A stretch of 64,000 nt of DNA from Ruminococcus flavefaciens ND2009 (GCF_000621785.1 NZ_JHXI01000011.1:1-64000); one strand, 5' to 3'; counted from the stretch's first letter, positions 34,878 through 44,307 are shown. Made by a program: numbers and translations. The notes: generated by a model from the sequence alone, not told the origin.

Positions 34878-34906
34878 ATTTTACTCCATATCTTCTCCCC
34901 TGTCAA
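34878..34906 (-). promoter_or_regulatory. Promoter of GH9 gene
   Basis: On the - strand TTGACA (34906-34901), 17 bp, TAAAAT (34883-34878). Confidence 0.75.
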
Positions 34907-34950
34907 TTCAATACTTGCGGTATTTCCAGCTCATTCAGCCCAGCCGAGGC

Positions 34951-34979
34951 TTGACAGTCAGCGGCATATAGTTTATAAT
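34951..34979 (+). promoter_or_regulatory. Promoter of sugar transferase gene
   Basis: TTGACA (34951-34956), 17 bp, TATAAT (34974-34979). Confidence 0.82.
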
Positions 34980-35015
34980 TAATGTATACTCAATAACAAA
35001 TCACGGAGGTGCTTC

Positions 35016-36476
35016 GTGGGAAATAAAAGTCTTAAAGAAGGGCTAAAGCACGCCGATTTCATCATAATCGACCTGCTGTGCCTCCAGCTTTGCTTCATAG
35101 TAAGCTACTGGCTGCACCTGCCCTTTGAAAATCCGTACGGTACCGAAGCATTTCAGTATCAGGCGGTAATACTCACCACCAGCCAGCTTCTGGTAATAGT
35201 CTTCACCAACAACTACAGGGGCATACTGCGGCGCGGCAGGCTTGATGAGCTATGGGCGGTAATTAAATACATAGCCCAGGTAATGATACTCGCCCTCATC
35301 TACCTCTTTGCAGTAAAGCACTCCACCACTGCTTCACGACTCCAGCTGGGTCTTACGTCCGTCACCTATACTGCTGCGGACTATGTTTTCCGACAACTGG
35401 GCAAGCTGAGGGTATTCAACTCCAGCAAATACCGGCAGAACCGCCGCTCGGTGGTGCTGATAACCTCTGGGAGCATAGCTGAGCCCACCCTGTCCGCTCT
35501 CATGAGCGACCCACGCCACAGCAGCTTCTTCATCTCGGGAGTAATAGTCACCGACAGGAAATGCAACAGCGGTGAAAAAATAGGAGATATTCCCGTATAC
35601 GCCCTGGACAGCGAGACCATTTCCCGCCTCAGCCACGGCTGGGTGGACGAGGTGTTCCTGCTCCAATCCGAGGATATGACCTTCCCTTCAGAGCTGATGA
35701 ACAGCCTGTTCAGAATGGGAATAACCGTAAACTACTCCATAACGCCCATTACCGACGGCAGATGGAACATCACGGAAATGAGAAGCCTGGGTCCATACAG
35801 AGTGCTGTCAAGCAGTGTATCCGCAGCTCCCGCAGGAAAGCTGGCGGTGAAGCGCCTTGCGGATATTGTGGGAGGACTTCTGGGCTGCATTATCACCCTG
35901 ATAGTTTTCATTTTCCTTGCTCCGATAATATATCTGAAGTCTCCGGGGCCCATTTTCTTCAAACAGAAGCGTGTGGGACAGAACGGCAAACCCTTCGTCA
36001 TGTATAAGTTCCGCAGTATGTATATGGACGCAGAAAAGCGCAAGCAGGAGCTCCTTGAAAAAAATAGGATCGGCAGCGGCATGATGTTCAAGATGGACGA
36101 CGACCCCCGTATCATCGGCAGCGAGAAAAAGGACAAAAACGGCAGGCCAAAGGGTATCGGCAACTTTATCCGCCGTCACTCCATAGATGAACTGCCCCAG
36201 TTCTTCAATGTCCTCATCGGCAACATGAGCCTTGTGGGCACAAGACCGCCTACTCCGGACGAATGGGAAAAATACGGTCTCGGTCACAGGATAAGAATGA
36301 GCATAAAACCCGGTCTTACGGGGCTCTGGCAGGTCAGCGGCAGAAGTCGTATCACCGATTTTGAGGAGGTAGTAAGGCTTGACCGCGATTATATCGAAAA
36401 CTGGAGCCTGCTCCTTGATGCAAAGATTATTTTCAAGACCATAGCCGTAGTTTTCAAGGCAAGCGGCGCAGAATAA
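35016..36476 (+). CDS. Undecaprenyl-phosphate sugar phosphotransferase (WbaP-type)
   Basis: 486-aa polyprenyl-phosphate hexose-1-phosphate transferase that starts a cell-surface polysaccharide on the lipid carrier. Several N-terminal membrane helices (1-120) precede a nucleotide-fold region and, from about residue 275, the bacterial sugar transferase domain: VKRLADIVGG, a long membrane helix, PIFFKQKRVGQNGKPF, YKFRSM, RRHSIDELPQFFNVL, GTRPPTPDEW and KPGLTGLWQVSGRS. It starts with GTG after GGAGG. No other capsule genes adjoin it. Confidence 0.93.
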   Translation: MGNKSLKEGLKHADFIIIDLLCLQLCFIVSYWLHLPFENPYGTEAFQYQAVILTTSQLLVIVFTNNYRGILRRGRLDELWAVIKYIAQVMILALIYLFAVKHSTTASRLQLGLTSVTYTAADYVFRQLGKLRVFNSSKYRQNRRSVVLITSGSIAEPTLSALMSDPRHSSFFISGVIVTDRKCNSGEKIGDIPVYALDSETISRLSHGWVDEVFLLQSEDMTFPSELMNSLFRMGITVNYSITPITDGRWNITEMRSLGPYRVLSSSVSAAPAGKLAVKRLADIVGGLLGCIITLIVFIFLAPIIYLKSPGPIFFKQKRVGQNGKPFVMYKFRSMYMDAEKRKQELLEKNRIGSGMMFKMDDDPRIIGSEKKDKNGRPKGIGNFIRRHSIDELPQFFNVLIGNMSLVGTRPPTPDEWEKYGLGHRIRMSIKPGLTGLWQVSGRSRITDFEEVVRLDRDYIENWSLLLDAKIIFKTIAVVFKASGAE

Positions 36477-36494
36477 CGCATAATCAATAAGTCT

Positions 36495-36524
36495 GCCCCT
36501 GAACGTTTTATAGCGCTCAGGGGC
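36495..36524 (+). terminator. Hairpin terminator after sugar transferase gene
   Basis: GCCCCTGA / TCAGGGGC stem with a TTTGCTTTTATT tail. Same type as at 16186. Confidence 0.75.
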
Positions 36525-36546
36525 TTTGCTTTTATTCAACTACACA

Positions 36547-36875
36547 GATAAATCATAATTTAGCATTATGTAGGGGACGGCGTCCTCGACGTCCCACAAA
36601 ATTCGTATTATAGTGGCGACTATCATCCGCTCAACCAGGGGACGCCTTCTCTTACAAGGCGTCCCCTCTCCAAAAACAGTCCACCGGACTGTTTTTGGAT
36701 TCACCCCTTGCGAGGCGCCTGACGTAATAAGGGGCTCTGCCCCTTGAACCCCGCAAGGGCTGTCTGCCCTTGACCTGACCAGAGGCGCTGCCTCTGGACT
36801 CCGCCAAAGGAACACAGTCCCTTTGGAATCCCATTCATAGTTGCCGCAAGGTATTACGATAAATTATGATTTATC
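36547..36875 (-). repeat. Multi-hairpin dispersed repeat, copy B (inverted)
   Basis: Reverse complement of copy A over its whole length, with the same terminal GATAAATCATAATTTA ends. It differs by a few bases and by one extra hairpin block AAGGGC-agaca-GCCCTT of roughly 25 bp next to the AAGGGGC hairpin. Like copy A, it sits just past a GCCCCTGA-type terminator. Confidence 0.9.
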
Positions 36876-36948
36876 TCATTGCCCTGCAAAAAGCCGCCGC
36901 CCCGTTCACTGATGATACAGCAAACGGGGCGGTGCTTATATAAGGATA

Positions 36949-39900
36949 TTAAGAAGTGAGAAGTTTTCGGTATCTGATAAGGTCGAACACATCGGCAGTG
37001 CCGTCCTCGTTCACGTCGGCGACTCTGTGCTGCTCCGTGGAGAAGGTTATGCTGCCCTGTATGTACCTTGTGGTGAGGACAAGGTCCGCCACGTTGAGCC
37101 TGCCGTTGAAGTCCACATCGCCTATTACCCTGCTTTCGGGTATTGCGACTGCGATACGGTCAATGGAGGGACCGTAGCCCCTGTCATTGTAGAGCCTGAT
37201 AGTGTTCTTTCCCGCCTTCAGCTCAGCCTCAAGATTCACGGCTCTTATGCCCGACCAGTCGTTTTTGTTGGCATAGAGGTCGTTGAGGGTAGTGACATAG
37301 CTGCCGTTTATATCCACTTTAAGACTGCGGCGCTCACCTGAGACATAGTATATCCTGACCGTGTACTTCCCTGCCTTGTCCACGGTCACGTCGTTGAAGG
37401 TAACAGCGCTCTGACCGTCGCCGCCCACATAGCCCACATAGGCGTCGTTGGAGCAGTATTTGCCCTGCTTGCCTGCGGTTATGGAAGCCTTGCCCGAGAG
37501 CACTGCGTTCTCCGCCTCATAGCTCCTGTAGTTGGAGTAGGGAGTGGTCAGCTTCATAGCGCCCTTTGTCAGCTTTATGACGAAGCCGCCGTTTTCAAGA
37601 AGGCTCCGAGAGATAGTGTCCTCCGCTGTGAGACCGTTGAGCACGGTGACCTCAAGGTCGCTGCCGTCAGCGTTGTCCGCGAAGATATATGCGTTGTAGG
37701 TGCCGCTGTCTATCAGGTCGGAAAGGTGTATATCCACCTTCCTTGCCGCCAGTGTGGAGGCACCGATGTACCAGTCGCTGCCGTTGCGTCTTGCGGTGAC
37801 ATTGAACTGCATGGGATAGCCGTCCAGCACCTTCATATCGTCCCATACTACGGGAACGTCATTGAGCAGGGGCAGTGCCGATGAGCCCTCATAGGTGTAG
37901 ACCGACTGGGCGAAATGCTGTATGCCCGATTCTATGGTGACAACGTCCGCAAGGGCAAAGCCTGCCGTTGCCTTTATGCCGTATATGGGTATGCCTGTGG
38001 GAGTGAAGTCCGCTGAGCCTGCCACGCATCTTGTAAAGGTATAGGATACGCGGTTTGCAAGGGAGGGGCTCTCGAACCACTTGTAGTATTCGCTGCCGTT
38101 TATGGCTTCAAAGGAGATGACATTGGGGTAGGTGCGGCTTTCTCCGCGGGGGATAGTACAGCCGTGGAAGAGCACCATGAGGTGATTGTCCGCAGCTATC
38201 TTCGCGCACATATTCATCTGCTTCATGGTCTGCTGGGTATCGCTCTCGTAGTAATCCACCTTGACGCCCTTGACTCCCAGACCGCTTACACGTTTGAATT
38301 CACGGGAGATAGTCTCCTCGTCCAGCAGCGAATAATACGGGTAGGCAGGGTGACCTGCGCTGTCCTTATAGCCCGAATGTCCCGTATTGTTAACGCCGTA
38401 CCAGAGGTAGATGCCAATGCCCTTTTCGGCGCCGTAGTCGCAGAGCTCCTTCACCTTCTCCTCGCTGCCGTCCCAGAGTGCCCAGCCGAAGTCCAGACAC
38501 ACGAAGTCCCAGCCGTTTTCGGCAGCAAAGTCGATGTAGTCCTTCTGAGTGTGGTACTCTATGGGTGAGTCGCCGCCGCTGCTCCACCAGGACCAGGCGG
38601 TCTTGCCGGGCTTTATCCAGCTTGTGTCCTCTATGACAGAGGGGGGATTGAGGTTGAGTATCAGGTCGCTGGACGCCATTCTGTCAAGGGAGTCCCCTAT
38701 GACCACGGCTCGCCAGGGTGTGTGGAATGCCTGCTTCATGGTTATGGACTCCACCTTGACGCCGCTCTTGAACCGCAGATCATGGTAATTGCCCACGAAC
38801 TGCAAAGCGCCTGCACAGTAGGGCTCATCCTCGTTGAAGACTCCTGCTTCCGTGACCGTTACCCAGTATTTGTCATTGATAACGCCTGTATAGGGGCAGG
38901 AGTAGGTGGAAGCGGTCTCGTTGGGTCTCTCCTTCGGGAGCTCCACCATGTCCCATTCGTAGGTGGCGTTGGGCCAGTTGCCCCAGAATTTGCTGTTGTC
39001 AGGGAAGATGACCTGGCTCGCCTCCTCCTTTATAGTTGCTCCGCCGCCGTAAGCATAGCGGAAGCCGATACCGTCATCGTATATGCGGAAAATGACGTCA
39101 AGCTTGTCGCTGCCCTTTTTCATGGGGAAGGTGAGCTCGGTGCAGCGGTCGCGGAGCTGACGATGCTTGCCGTAGGGCATGGAGTATCTGTCGTCCACCT
39201 CCTTGCGGACAGCCGCAGAGGGCTGCACGGTAACACCGCCTGTGAAGCTGACCGATGAAAAAGCAATTCCAAGGGCAGAGGGCTCGATTATGGCAACACC
39301 TGAGCTGTTCTCCACGGAGTAGTAGTAAGTGCTTCCGTCAGTCCAGAACTTGACGGTCAGGTCTCCCTCGGGAGAAGCAGTCTGAAGCTCGGGAACGCTG
39401 GTGACCTTTTTGCCGTTCACCGAGAATGAGGTCTCTGTCACGGGGAGGACTTCTCCCTCCTCTATGGTGTTCTTCTCGAAGGTGTAGAGGAACTCCGCAT
39501 CATCTGGAAGTGAGCCTATCTCGGAGCCGCTGAGTGGACGTGTGTAGAAGGCAACATCGTCAAAGCAGGCGGCGATGTCATCGTCATTGTAGAGGGAGCG
39601 TCCCAGGGAATTATACACATAGGAGCTGAGCACCTTCTCCGAGAAAAGGCTGTTCAGGGTGGCGCTGACGGTGTCCGCTGTGTAGGAAAGCTTCTGCCCG
39701 TCTATGTAGTAGTCCGCACCCGTGGGAGAGCATACCAGCACAAGGTCATGCCACTTGTCCGTGTCGGGCTTTGCCGAAAGGTCGTAAATAGCGCGGTGCT
39801 TCTTGTCGTTTTCCGTATCCATGCCGCTGCCTGCGAAGATACTCGCGCGGAAGGCGGTCTTGTCCTTCACATCTATGGATATGTCGGGAGATGAATAGGA

Positions 39901-40287
39901 GGACGAGTTTCCCGACGCAAAGGGTACGGGCGAAAACTGGAAAAGCCTTGAATAATTGGAAGCCTCCTCCTTCAGCATGAACTTCATCGCCAGAGTGAAG
40001 CCGTTTCCGCAGCCATTCTCAAACAGCGGCGGCAGCTGGAGCCAGCCTCCTCCGTTGCTGCTGCCCTTCAGATACAGAACATCTGAGCCCAGACTGCTGT
40101 CGGAAACTATAACTGCGTCGCTGCCCTTGAGGACGGCGTGGGCGGAGTTCCTGCCCTGACTGACCGCGTGGAGCTCGGTGTAGGTGCCCGTATCGGCAGC
40201 TGAGACCCTTGGCGGCAGACCGCCGAGACCTGTCATAAGTGCCGACAGGCAGACCGCCGAGATCTTTTTTATCCTGTCATTTTTCAT
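36949..40287 (-). CDS. GH97 glycosidase with LamG-like, CBM and dockerin modules
   Basis: 1112-aa secreted enzyme. A signal peptide (1-30) is followed by a concanavalin/LamG-like domain (about 40-270). The GH97 catalytic region follows (about 290-900): GKTAWSWWSSGGDSPIEYHT, WDFVCLDFGW, GVKVDYYESD with D678 in the place of the retaining-type nucleophile, and FEAINGSEYYKW. Then come a CBM35-like module (about 930-1050) and a C-terminal dockerin (DVDFNGRLNVADLVLTTRYI; DVNEDGTADVFDLIRYRKLL). GH97 enzymes are alpha-glucosidases (inverting) or alpha-galactosidases (retaining). The aspartate points to the retaining, alpha-galactosidase-like group, as inference. Confidence 0.92.
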   Translation of the reverse strand: MKNDRIKKISAVCLSALMTGLGGLPPRVSAADTGTYTELHAVSQGRNSAHAVLKGSDAVIVSDSSLGSDVLYLKGSSNGGGWLQLPPLFENGCGNGFTLAMKFMLKEEASNYSRLFQFSPVPFASGNSSSYSSPDISIDVKDKTAFRASIFAGSGMDTENDKKHRAIYDLSAKPDTDKWHDLVLVCSPTGADYYIDGQKLSYTADTVSATLNSLFSEKVLSSYVYNSLGRSLYNDDDIAACFDDVAFYTRPLSGSEIGSLPDDAEFLYTFEKNTIEEGEVLPVTETSFSVNGKKVTSVPELQTASPEGDLTVKFWTDGSTYYYSVENSSGVAIIEPSALGIAFSSVSFTGGVTVQPSAAVRKEVDDRYSMPYGKHRQLRDRCTELTFPMKKGSDKLDVIFRIYDDGIGFRYAYGGGATIKEEASQVIFPDNSKFWGNWPNATYEWDMVELPKERPNETASTYSCPYTGVINDKYWVTVTEAGVFNEDEPYCAGALQFVGNYHDLRFKSGVKVESITMKQAFHTPWRAVVIGDSLDRMASSDLILNLNPPSVIEDTSWIKPGKTAWSWWSSGGDSPIEYHTQKDYIDFAAENGWDFVCLDFGWALWDGSEEKVKELCDYGAEKGIGIYLWYGVNNTGHSGYKDSAGHPAYPYYSLLDEETISREFKRVSGLGVKGVKVDYYESDTQQTMKQMNMCAKIAADNHLMVLFHGCTIPRGESRTYPNVISFEAINGSEYYKWFESPSLANRVSYTFTRCVAGSADFTPTGIPIYGIKATAGFALADVVTIESGIQHFAQSVYTYEGSSALPLLNDVPVVWDDMKVLDGYPMQFNVTARRNGSDWYIGASTLAARKVDIHLSDLIDSGTYNAYIFADNADGSDLEVTVLNGLTAEDTISRSLLENGGFVIKLTKGAMKLTTPYSNYRSYEAENAVLSGKASITAGKQGKYCSNDAYVGYVGGDGQSAVTFNDVTVDKAGKYTVRIYYVSGERRSLKVDINGSYVTTLNDLYANKNDWSGIRAVNLEAELKAGKNTIRLYNDRGYGPSIDRIAVAIPESRVIGDVDFNGRLNVADLVLTTRYIQGSITFSTEQHRVADVNEDGTADVFDLIRYRKLLTS

Positions 40288-40309
40288 AGTATGTGACCTT
40301 CTTTCTCTT

Positions 40310-40333
40310 CCGAAGTGTGAGAGGACACTTCGG
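40310..40333 (-). promoter_or_regulatory. Leader hairpin upstream of GH97 gene
   Basis: CCGAAGTGT / ACACTTCGG, a 9-bp stem in the likely 5' untranslated region, 22 bp before the start codon. The rest of 40288-40593 shows no gene. Confidence 0.5.
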
Positions 40334-40530
40334 TTTATCCATTATCATAGCTATTTTAATTATAGTCCCATTCATTGTGAAAAACAACCCAAATTTCAAC
40401 AAATAAGTGGATTTTTCACGGATATTATCGCTAAATATCGAACTTGGAAACTGCCATGTAAAGTCCGCAGTATTAATATTTTTATTTTTAATGCTTTGAA
40501 GTCATTATATTGCTATCCCTTTTGACTGCG

Positions 40531-40571
40531 AAAAAAATATCCGCGCTCCACATAAAGTGAAACACGGATAT
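40531..40571 (-). terminator. Terminator of UbiA/HAD/GT-C operon
   Basis: ATATCCG / CGGATAT stem with a TTTTTTT run on the - strand, 23 bp past the last stop. It resembles the hairpins of the 43871 array. Confidence 0.8.
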
Positions 40572-40593
40572 TTCTACTATCATTTATAGTATC

Positions 40594-42138
40594 TCAGTTC
40601 TTTTTGGCGAAATACTTAAAGAACAGGGAATCCTGATACTCGCCGAAGAAGTTCCTTCTTGCGCCGTCTTCGTAAAGATCGATCTCCGGATTATCTATTA
40701 CGGTATCGGGATTTTCGCAGTGTTCGGCAGTCCTTCTTACAGAACGTCCTATCTCATGATATGCTGTTATTCCGCCCACCAGCAAAAGGGCAATGATAAT
40801 GAGGTTTGCCCTCTTATCGCCTGATACCTTATTCTTTTCTATCGAATCGGTGACCATCACAAACAGCACCACAAGGGACGGTATGGACGTCCTCATTACA
40901 AAGTCCACATGATAGCCGAATGAGATCATGGGAACTATAAGGAGAGTTGCCAGTGTGACCCAGTAAAGCGGCTCCCGCTTGTGGGTCTTGTATATGGCAA
41001 AATAATAGACCAGAAACTCCAGCAGTATGAATATGAGATAGGTCATTCTCAGCCTTTCCATATCTGTTTTGCGGAAGCCTACAGTACCCGAGGTATTAGC
41101 CTTAAAGAACAGATACGATACCAGCGCCATGGGAACTCCCGTAAAGACATTCTGGAAGGTAAATGCCTCCTTGCATAAGCCTTGCAGGTTCTCCTTGAAG
41201 GGCTTCTTCTTATCATAGGTCTTTACTATCCTTGTTATGCCTATACAGCAGAGTACGGGCAGCATTCCTATGGCAGGGAGCGAGCAGGCTAAAAAGCTGA
41301 AGGAATAAATGAAGATAACAGAGCGGTTGTCCTTCTGACAAAGCAGTAGCGCCGTTATTATCCAAGCAGGTATAGCCTGATTGTACACCCAGAAAAGCTG
41401 AGTGCAGAACGAGGACATCTGGAAGCCGTATGCCCAGTTTTCGATGTGATTGACGTCAAGCCAGATATGATCGGCTGAATTATGAAGGATAAAGTATCCG
41501 ACAGCGTCCAGTCCGCTGAAGAAGATAAAGGCTATCAGAAGCCAGGGAGATATTTTTTTATTGAGTCCCGAGATAAGCATGAACAGCAGGGAAACGCCTG
41601 CCACACACCACCAGAACAGAAAGGTCTGAGCTGCTGCCATACCGAACATCTTGCCTACGCAGGCAGCAGGGAGCCATAATGCAAAATAGTAGATCAGTGC
41701 AACGGGTCTGCTGAAGTATTCTCCTGTTTCCGTGATTATCACAGGCCAGTCGTTGGAGACCAGCTTGGCAAGCACGGCATTTCGCCACATATGATCCTGA
41801 TTCTGATATGAATATCCGCCTATGCCCGATAAATATACCCATGCCGCCGCTATCAGCACCACCATGATGAGCTTAGGGAGCTGCTTCCGCGCAAAGAATG
41901 TGACCTCCATGGCAGGAGCGTTCTTCAATGCCTTATAGAGTCCCCCTGACAATAATGCCGTCATTATTATTGCCAGCGGCAGTTTTAGCCAGCCGAACAT
42001 GAATATGTACATGGGTATCGCAAGATATAAGTATGATAGTCCCACAGGTATCTTAGACCCCGTGCTTTCGCTCAGTGAGATCTTTTTCAGAAATGAGAGC
42101 GGAGATCTTGTTTTCGTTTTTGCTTTTGAGTTGCTCAT
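40594..42138 (-). CDS. Polytopic GT-C-like membrane protein
   Basis: 514 aa with about eleven membrane helices and a basic N-terminal cytosolic stretch. The first large outside loop has NQDHMWRNAVLAKLVSNDWP, where acidic and polar residues sit as in lipid-linked-sugar-dependent GT-C glycosyltransferases. The family is not recognised by name. Its start overlaps the stop of the HAD gene (TAATG), so it is translationally coupled to a UbiA prenyltransferase and a HAD phosphatase. That context suggests it uses the polyprenyl-linked sugar those two would make. Confidence 0.72.
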   Translation of the reverse strand: MSNSKAKTKTRSPLSFLKKISLSESTGSKIPVGLSYLYLAIPMYIFMFGWLKLPLAIIMTALLSGGLYKALKNAPAMEVTFFARKQLPKLIMVVLIAAAWVYLSGIGGYSYQNQDHMWRNAVLAKLVSNDWPVIITETGEYFSRPVALIYYFALWLPAACVGKMFGMAAAQTFLFWWCVAGVSLLFMLISGLNKKISPWLLIAFIFFSGLDAVGYFILHNSADHIWLDVNHIENWAYGFQMSSFCTQLFWVYNQAIPAWIITALLLCQKDNRSVIFIYSFSFLACSLPAIGMLPVLCCIGITRIVKTYDKKKPFKENLQGLCKEAFTFQNVFTGVPMALVSYLFFKANTSGTVGFRKTDMERLRMTYLIFILLEFLVYYFAIYKTHKREPLYWVTLATLLIVPMISFGYHVDFVMRTSIPSLVVLFVMVTDSIEKNKVSGDKRANLIIIALLLVGGITAYHEIGRSVRRTAEHCENPDTVIDNPEIDLYEDGARRNFFGEYQDSLFFKYFAKKN

Positions 42139-42713
42139 TATTTTTTTCCTTTCTTTATGTCCCAGCTTGTGATTTGTCCCTTATTTATGAGGAATGCCTT
42201 TGCGGCAAGCTCAGCCATGGGAAGGTCCGACAGGGAATCGGAGTAAAACTCCCCTATCTTCTCATCAGGAAAAGCTTCCCGAAACCGCATTACCTTTTCC
42301 CTGCCCTTGCAGTTGGCTGATAAAAAAGCTCCGCTGCCGGTATCCACATCAGATGCTATGAGTGCTTTTATGCCCAGCCTTTTACATGGGAGCTCCAGCA
42401 AAAAACGCGGTGAAGCGGAGATGACTATATCCGTGTCTTCCCTCTTATCCTTATACCATTCCGCCATATACTTCATATGAGAGTCCCAGAACAGTGCAAG
42501 CTCCTTCTGAACATCAGGAATATCCTTCAAAAAAGAAAAGAAGCAGGCTTTCAGCTCCTCTGTAGTGCATTTCCCCAGCTTGTGCCTGACAGCTTTTATC
42601 AGGAAAGCGGGCAGACGCCTCAGTATCAGCGGGTGCCGCTTCAATTCAAATTTAAAGAAGTCCACAGAGCTGTCCCGCGAGTAGACCGTCCCGTCAAAAT
42701 CATATACGTTCAT
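42138..42713 (-). CDS. HAD-IB phosphatase
   Basis: 191-aa HAD-superfamily subclass IB hydrolase. The nucleophile motif is YDFDGT (D5, D7 from the ATG at 42713), motif II is VISASP, and motif III/IV is FYSDSLSDLPMAE. The ATG at 42713 has GGAGG 7 bp upstream and overlaps the UbiA stop as ATGA. A UbiA partner points to removal of the 5-phosphate from a polyprenyl-phosphoryl-phosphoribose intermediate, as inference. Confidence 0.85.
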   Translation of the reverse strand: MNVYDFDGTVYSRDSSVDFFKFELKRHPLILRRLPAFLIKAVRHKLGKCTTEELKACFFSFLKDIPDVQKELALFWDSHMKYMAEWYKDKREDTDIVISASPRFLLELPCKRLGIKALIASDVDTGSGAFLSANCKGREKVMRFREAFPDEKIGEFYSDSLSDLPMAELAAKAFLINKGQITSWDIKKGKK

Positions 42714-43582
42714 GAGGCCGCCTCCCCGAAATATATCTGCCACAGGACAAATAAGGCATAAGCCGCTCCCAGGAGCAGCAGCACCTTGTCCTTCAGTATC
42801 ATGTCAACGGGATTTCCCTGCTCGTCCTTTTCCAGAGTATAGGTATATCTCATGACCATTACTATTACAAGAGGAGTCGTATATATCATACCGGGAAGCG
42901 CTCCCTTGTCAACGCTCCAGAGGGCGTAGAATACAAGGAAAATGCCTAAATACATATACATACTGCTGTTTAAGTATGTATCGCTGTAATGGGTAAGGAC
43001 AGAGCGGGTGTTATCGCCGCAGTGCAGCTTTTCATTGCGTCTTTTTCCGAAAGCCATAAACAGCGAAAGCGCCATAAGCGTCAGATACAGCCACTTCGAT
43101 ATTCTTATATCCGTTATGAATGAACCGTACAGCATACGCAGTACAAATCCCGATACCAGTATGACTATGTCCACAACAGGGTGGTTTTTAAGCTTTATGC
43201 TGTAAAGTATATTCAGTACAAAATACAGCACCGGTATGGCTGCCCCTATACTTATGCCGCATAGCAGCAGATCAAGTATCATTGCCGCGGCACAGCATAT
43301 CCCTGTCAGTACAGCCCCCTCTGTTTTGGAGACTGCTCCGCTTGCAAGCGGTCTTTTGCATTTTTCGGGATGATTTCTGTCCTTTTCAATATCACATATA
43401 TCATTGATAACATATATAGCCGATGAACATAACGAAAACGTCAGAAATCCGACTATTGTCCTGCATAATACGGGCAGCTCAAGTATCGCGCCTCCGTAGA
43501 ACGCAGGGATAAATATAATAATGCTTTTCAGCCAATGACTGACACGCAGAAGCTGAAAATAGCTTTTGACCTTGCTAAACAT
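42710..43582 (-). CDS. UbiA family prenyltransferase (DPPR synthase-like)
   Basis: 290-aa integral membrane prenyltransferase with about nine helices. The first Asp-rich motif NDICDIEKD lies at 60-68, followed by HPEKCKRPLASG, and a later loop carries GKRRNEKL. These fit the branch that moves phosphoribose from PRPP to polyprenyl phosphate (Rv3806c-like) better than quinone or heme branches. Start: ATG at 43582, GGAAGG 6 bp upstream. It is the first gene of a three-gene coupled operon with the HAD phosphatase and the GT-C-like protein. Confidence 0.85.
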   Translation of the reverse strand: MFSKVKSYFQLLRVSHWLKSIIIFIPAFYGGAILELPVLCRTIVGFLTFSLCSSAIYVINDICDIEKDRNHPEKCKRPLASGAVSKTEGAVLTGICCAAAMILDLLLCGISIGAAIPVLYFVLNILYSIKLKNHPVVDIVILVSGFVLRMLYGSFITDIRISKWLYLTLMALSLFMAFGKRRNEKLHCGDNTRSVLTHYSDTYLNSSMYMYLGIFLVFYALWSVDKGALPGMIYTTPLVIVMVMRYTYTLEKDEQGNPVDMILKDKVLLLLGAAYALFVLWQIYFGEAAS

Positions 43583-43774
43583 CAAGAACCTTCCGATCAT
43601 TTACAGTATCGCCTTATATAGACTTTTACTCTGATTTTACGTCACGCGAGACACCTCGCCTTATAATAGTATACATCAAAGCAGGCGAAGTGTCAACATG
43701 AATGCAGAAGCCCACAGCACCTGCTCTGATACCTGCGTTCTCACATTAAAAGTACACTTGTTCAGAAACAAAAA

Positions 43775-43800
43775 TACTCCCGGAAAATCGGGAGTTTTTC
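43775..43800. terminator. Hairpin terminator
   Basis: ACTCCCG-gaaaat-CGGGAGT with TTTTTC after it on the + strand and an A-rich side on the other. It lies between the UbiA operon start and the repeat array. Confidence 0.6.
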
Positions 43801-43870
43801 CTTTCAGTACCGGATCGTTCTGCCATTATCTGTTACGATACGGATAAGACTTCACGCGAAATGTGTATGT

Positions 43871-44125
43871 GCTGCGATCCGGATACCGCTTCATGCGCGA
43901 AAAAAATTCGCGTCCCAGCTATACTGAGACGCGAATATGCCTGCGGGGGCTCCCCGCTGTGTATGTGTTACAATTTAGATGCCGCTTCATACAAAAAAAT
44001 TCGCGTTCCACTAAAAGTGAAACGCGAACTGTGCTTGTGTCACGATTTAGATACCGCTTCATGCGCGGAAAAAAATTCGCGCCCCAGTTATACTGAGACG
44101 CGAATATGCCTGCGGGGGCTCCCCG
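43871..44125 (-). repeat. Tandem array of three terminator-like hairpins
   Basis: Three units of roughly 75-95 bp, each with CGCTTCAT, an A-run and a hairpin: TTCGCGT..ACGCGAA (43907-43935), TTCGCGTT..AACGCGAA (44000-44028) and TTCGCG..CGCGAA (44076-44104). Units 1 and 3 also carry the GCGGGG-gct-CCCCGC mini-palindrome. On the - strand each hairpin is followed by seven T, so they would act as serial terminators downstream of tRNA-Thr. No spacers of CRISPR type. Confidence 0.75.
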
Positions 44126-44126
44126 C

Positions 44127-44202
44127 TGGAGCTGATGATCGGACTTGAACCGACGACCTACGCCTTACCAAGGCGTTGCGCTACCGACTGTGCCACATCA
44201 GC
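44127..44202 (-). tRNA. tRNA-Thr (GGT anticodon)
   Basis: Acceptor arms GCTGATG and CATCAGC pair. The anticodon stem ACGCC/GGCGT holds loop TTGGTAA, anticodon GGT. T-arm GGTTCAAGTCC. Discriminator T and CCA are encoded. Confidence 0.95.
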
Positions 44203-44307
44203 AACCGACAAATAATATTATACAGCAACGGGAAGTAAAAGTCAATAGGAAGATATATTATTTTTTATGTTAACCAAATTTTTCTGAAATTTTTTTTCAA
44301 AAAAAGC

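Noticed and set aside
43871-44125. Possible CRISPR array
   Set aside because: The repeated units are hairpins with T-runs and differ in length; there are no constant direct repeats of 25-40 bp with unique spacers, and no cas genes are in the window.
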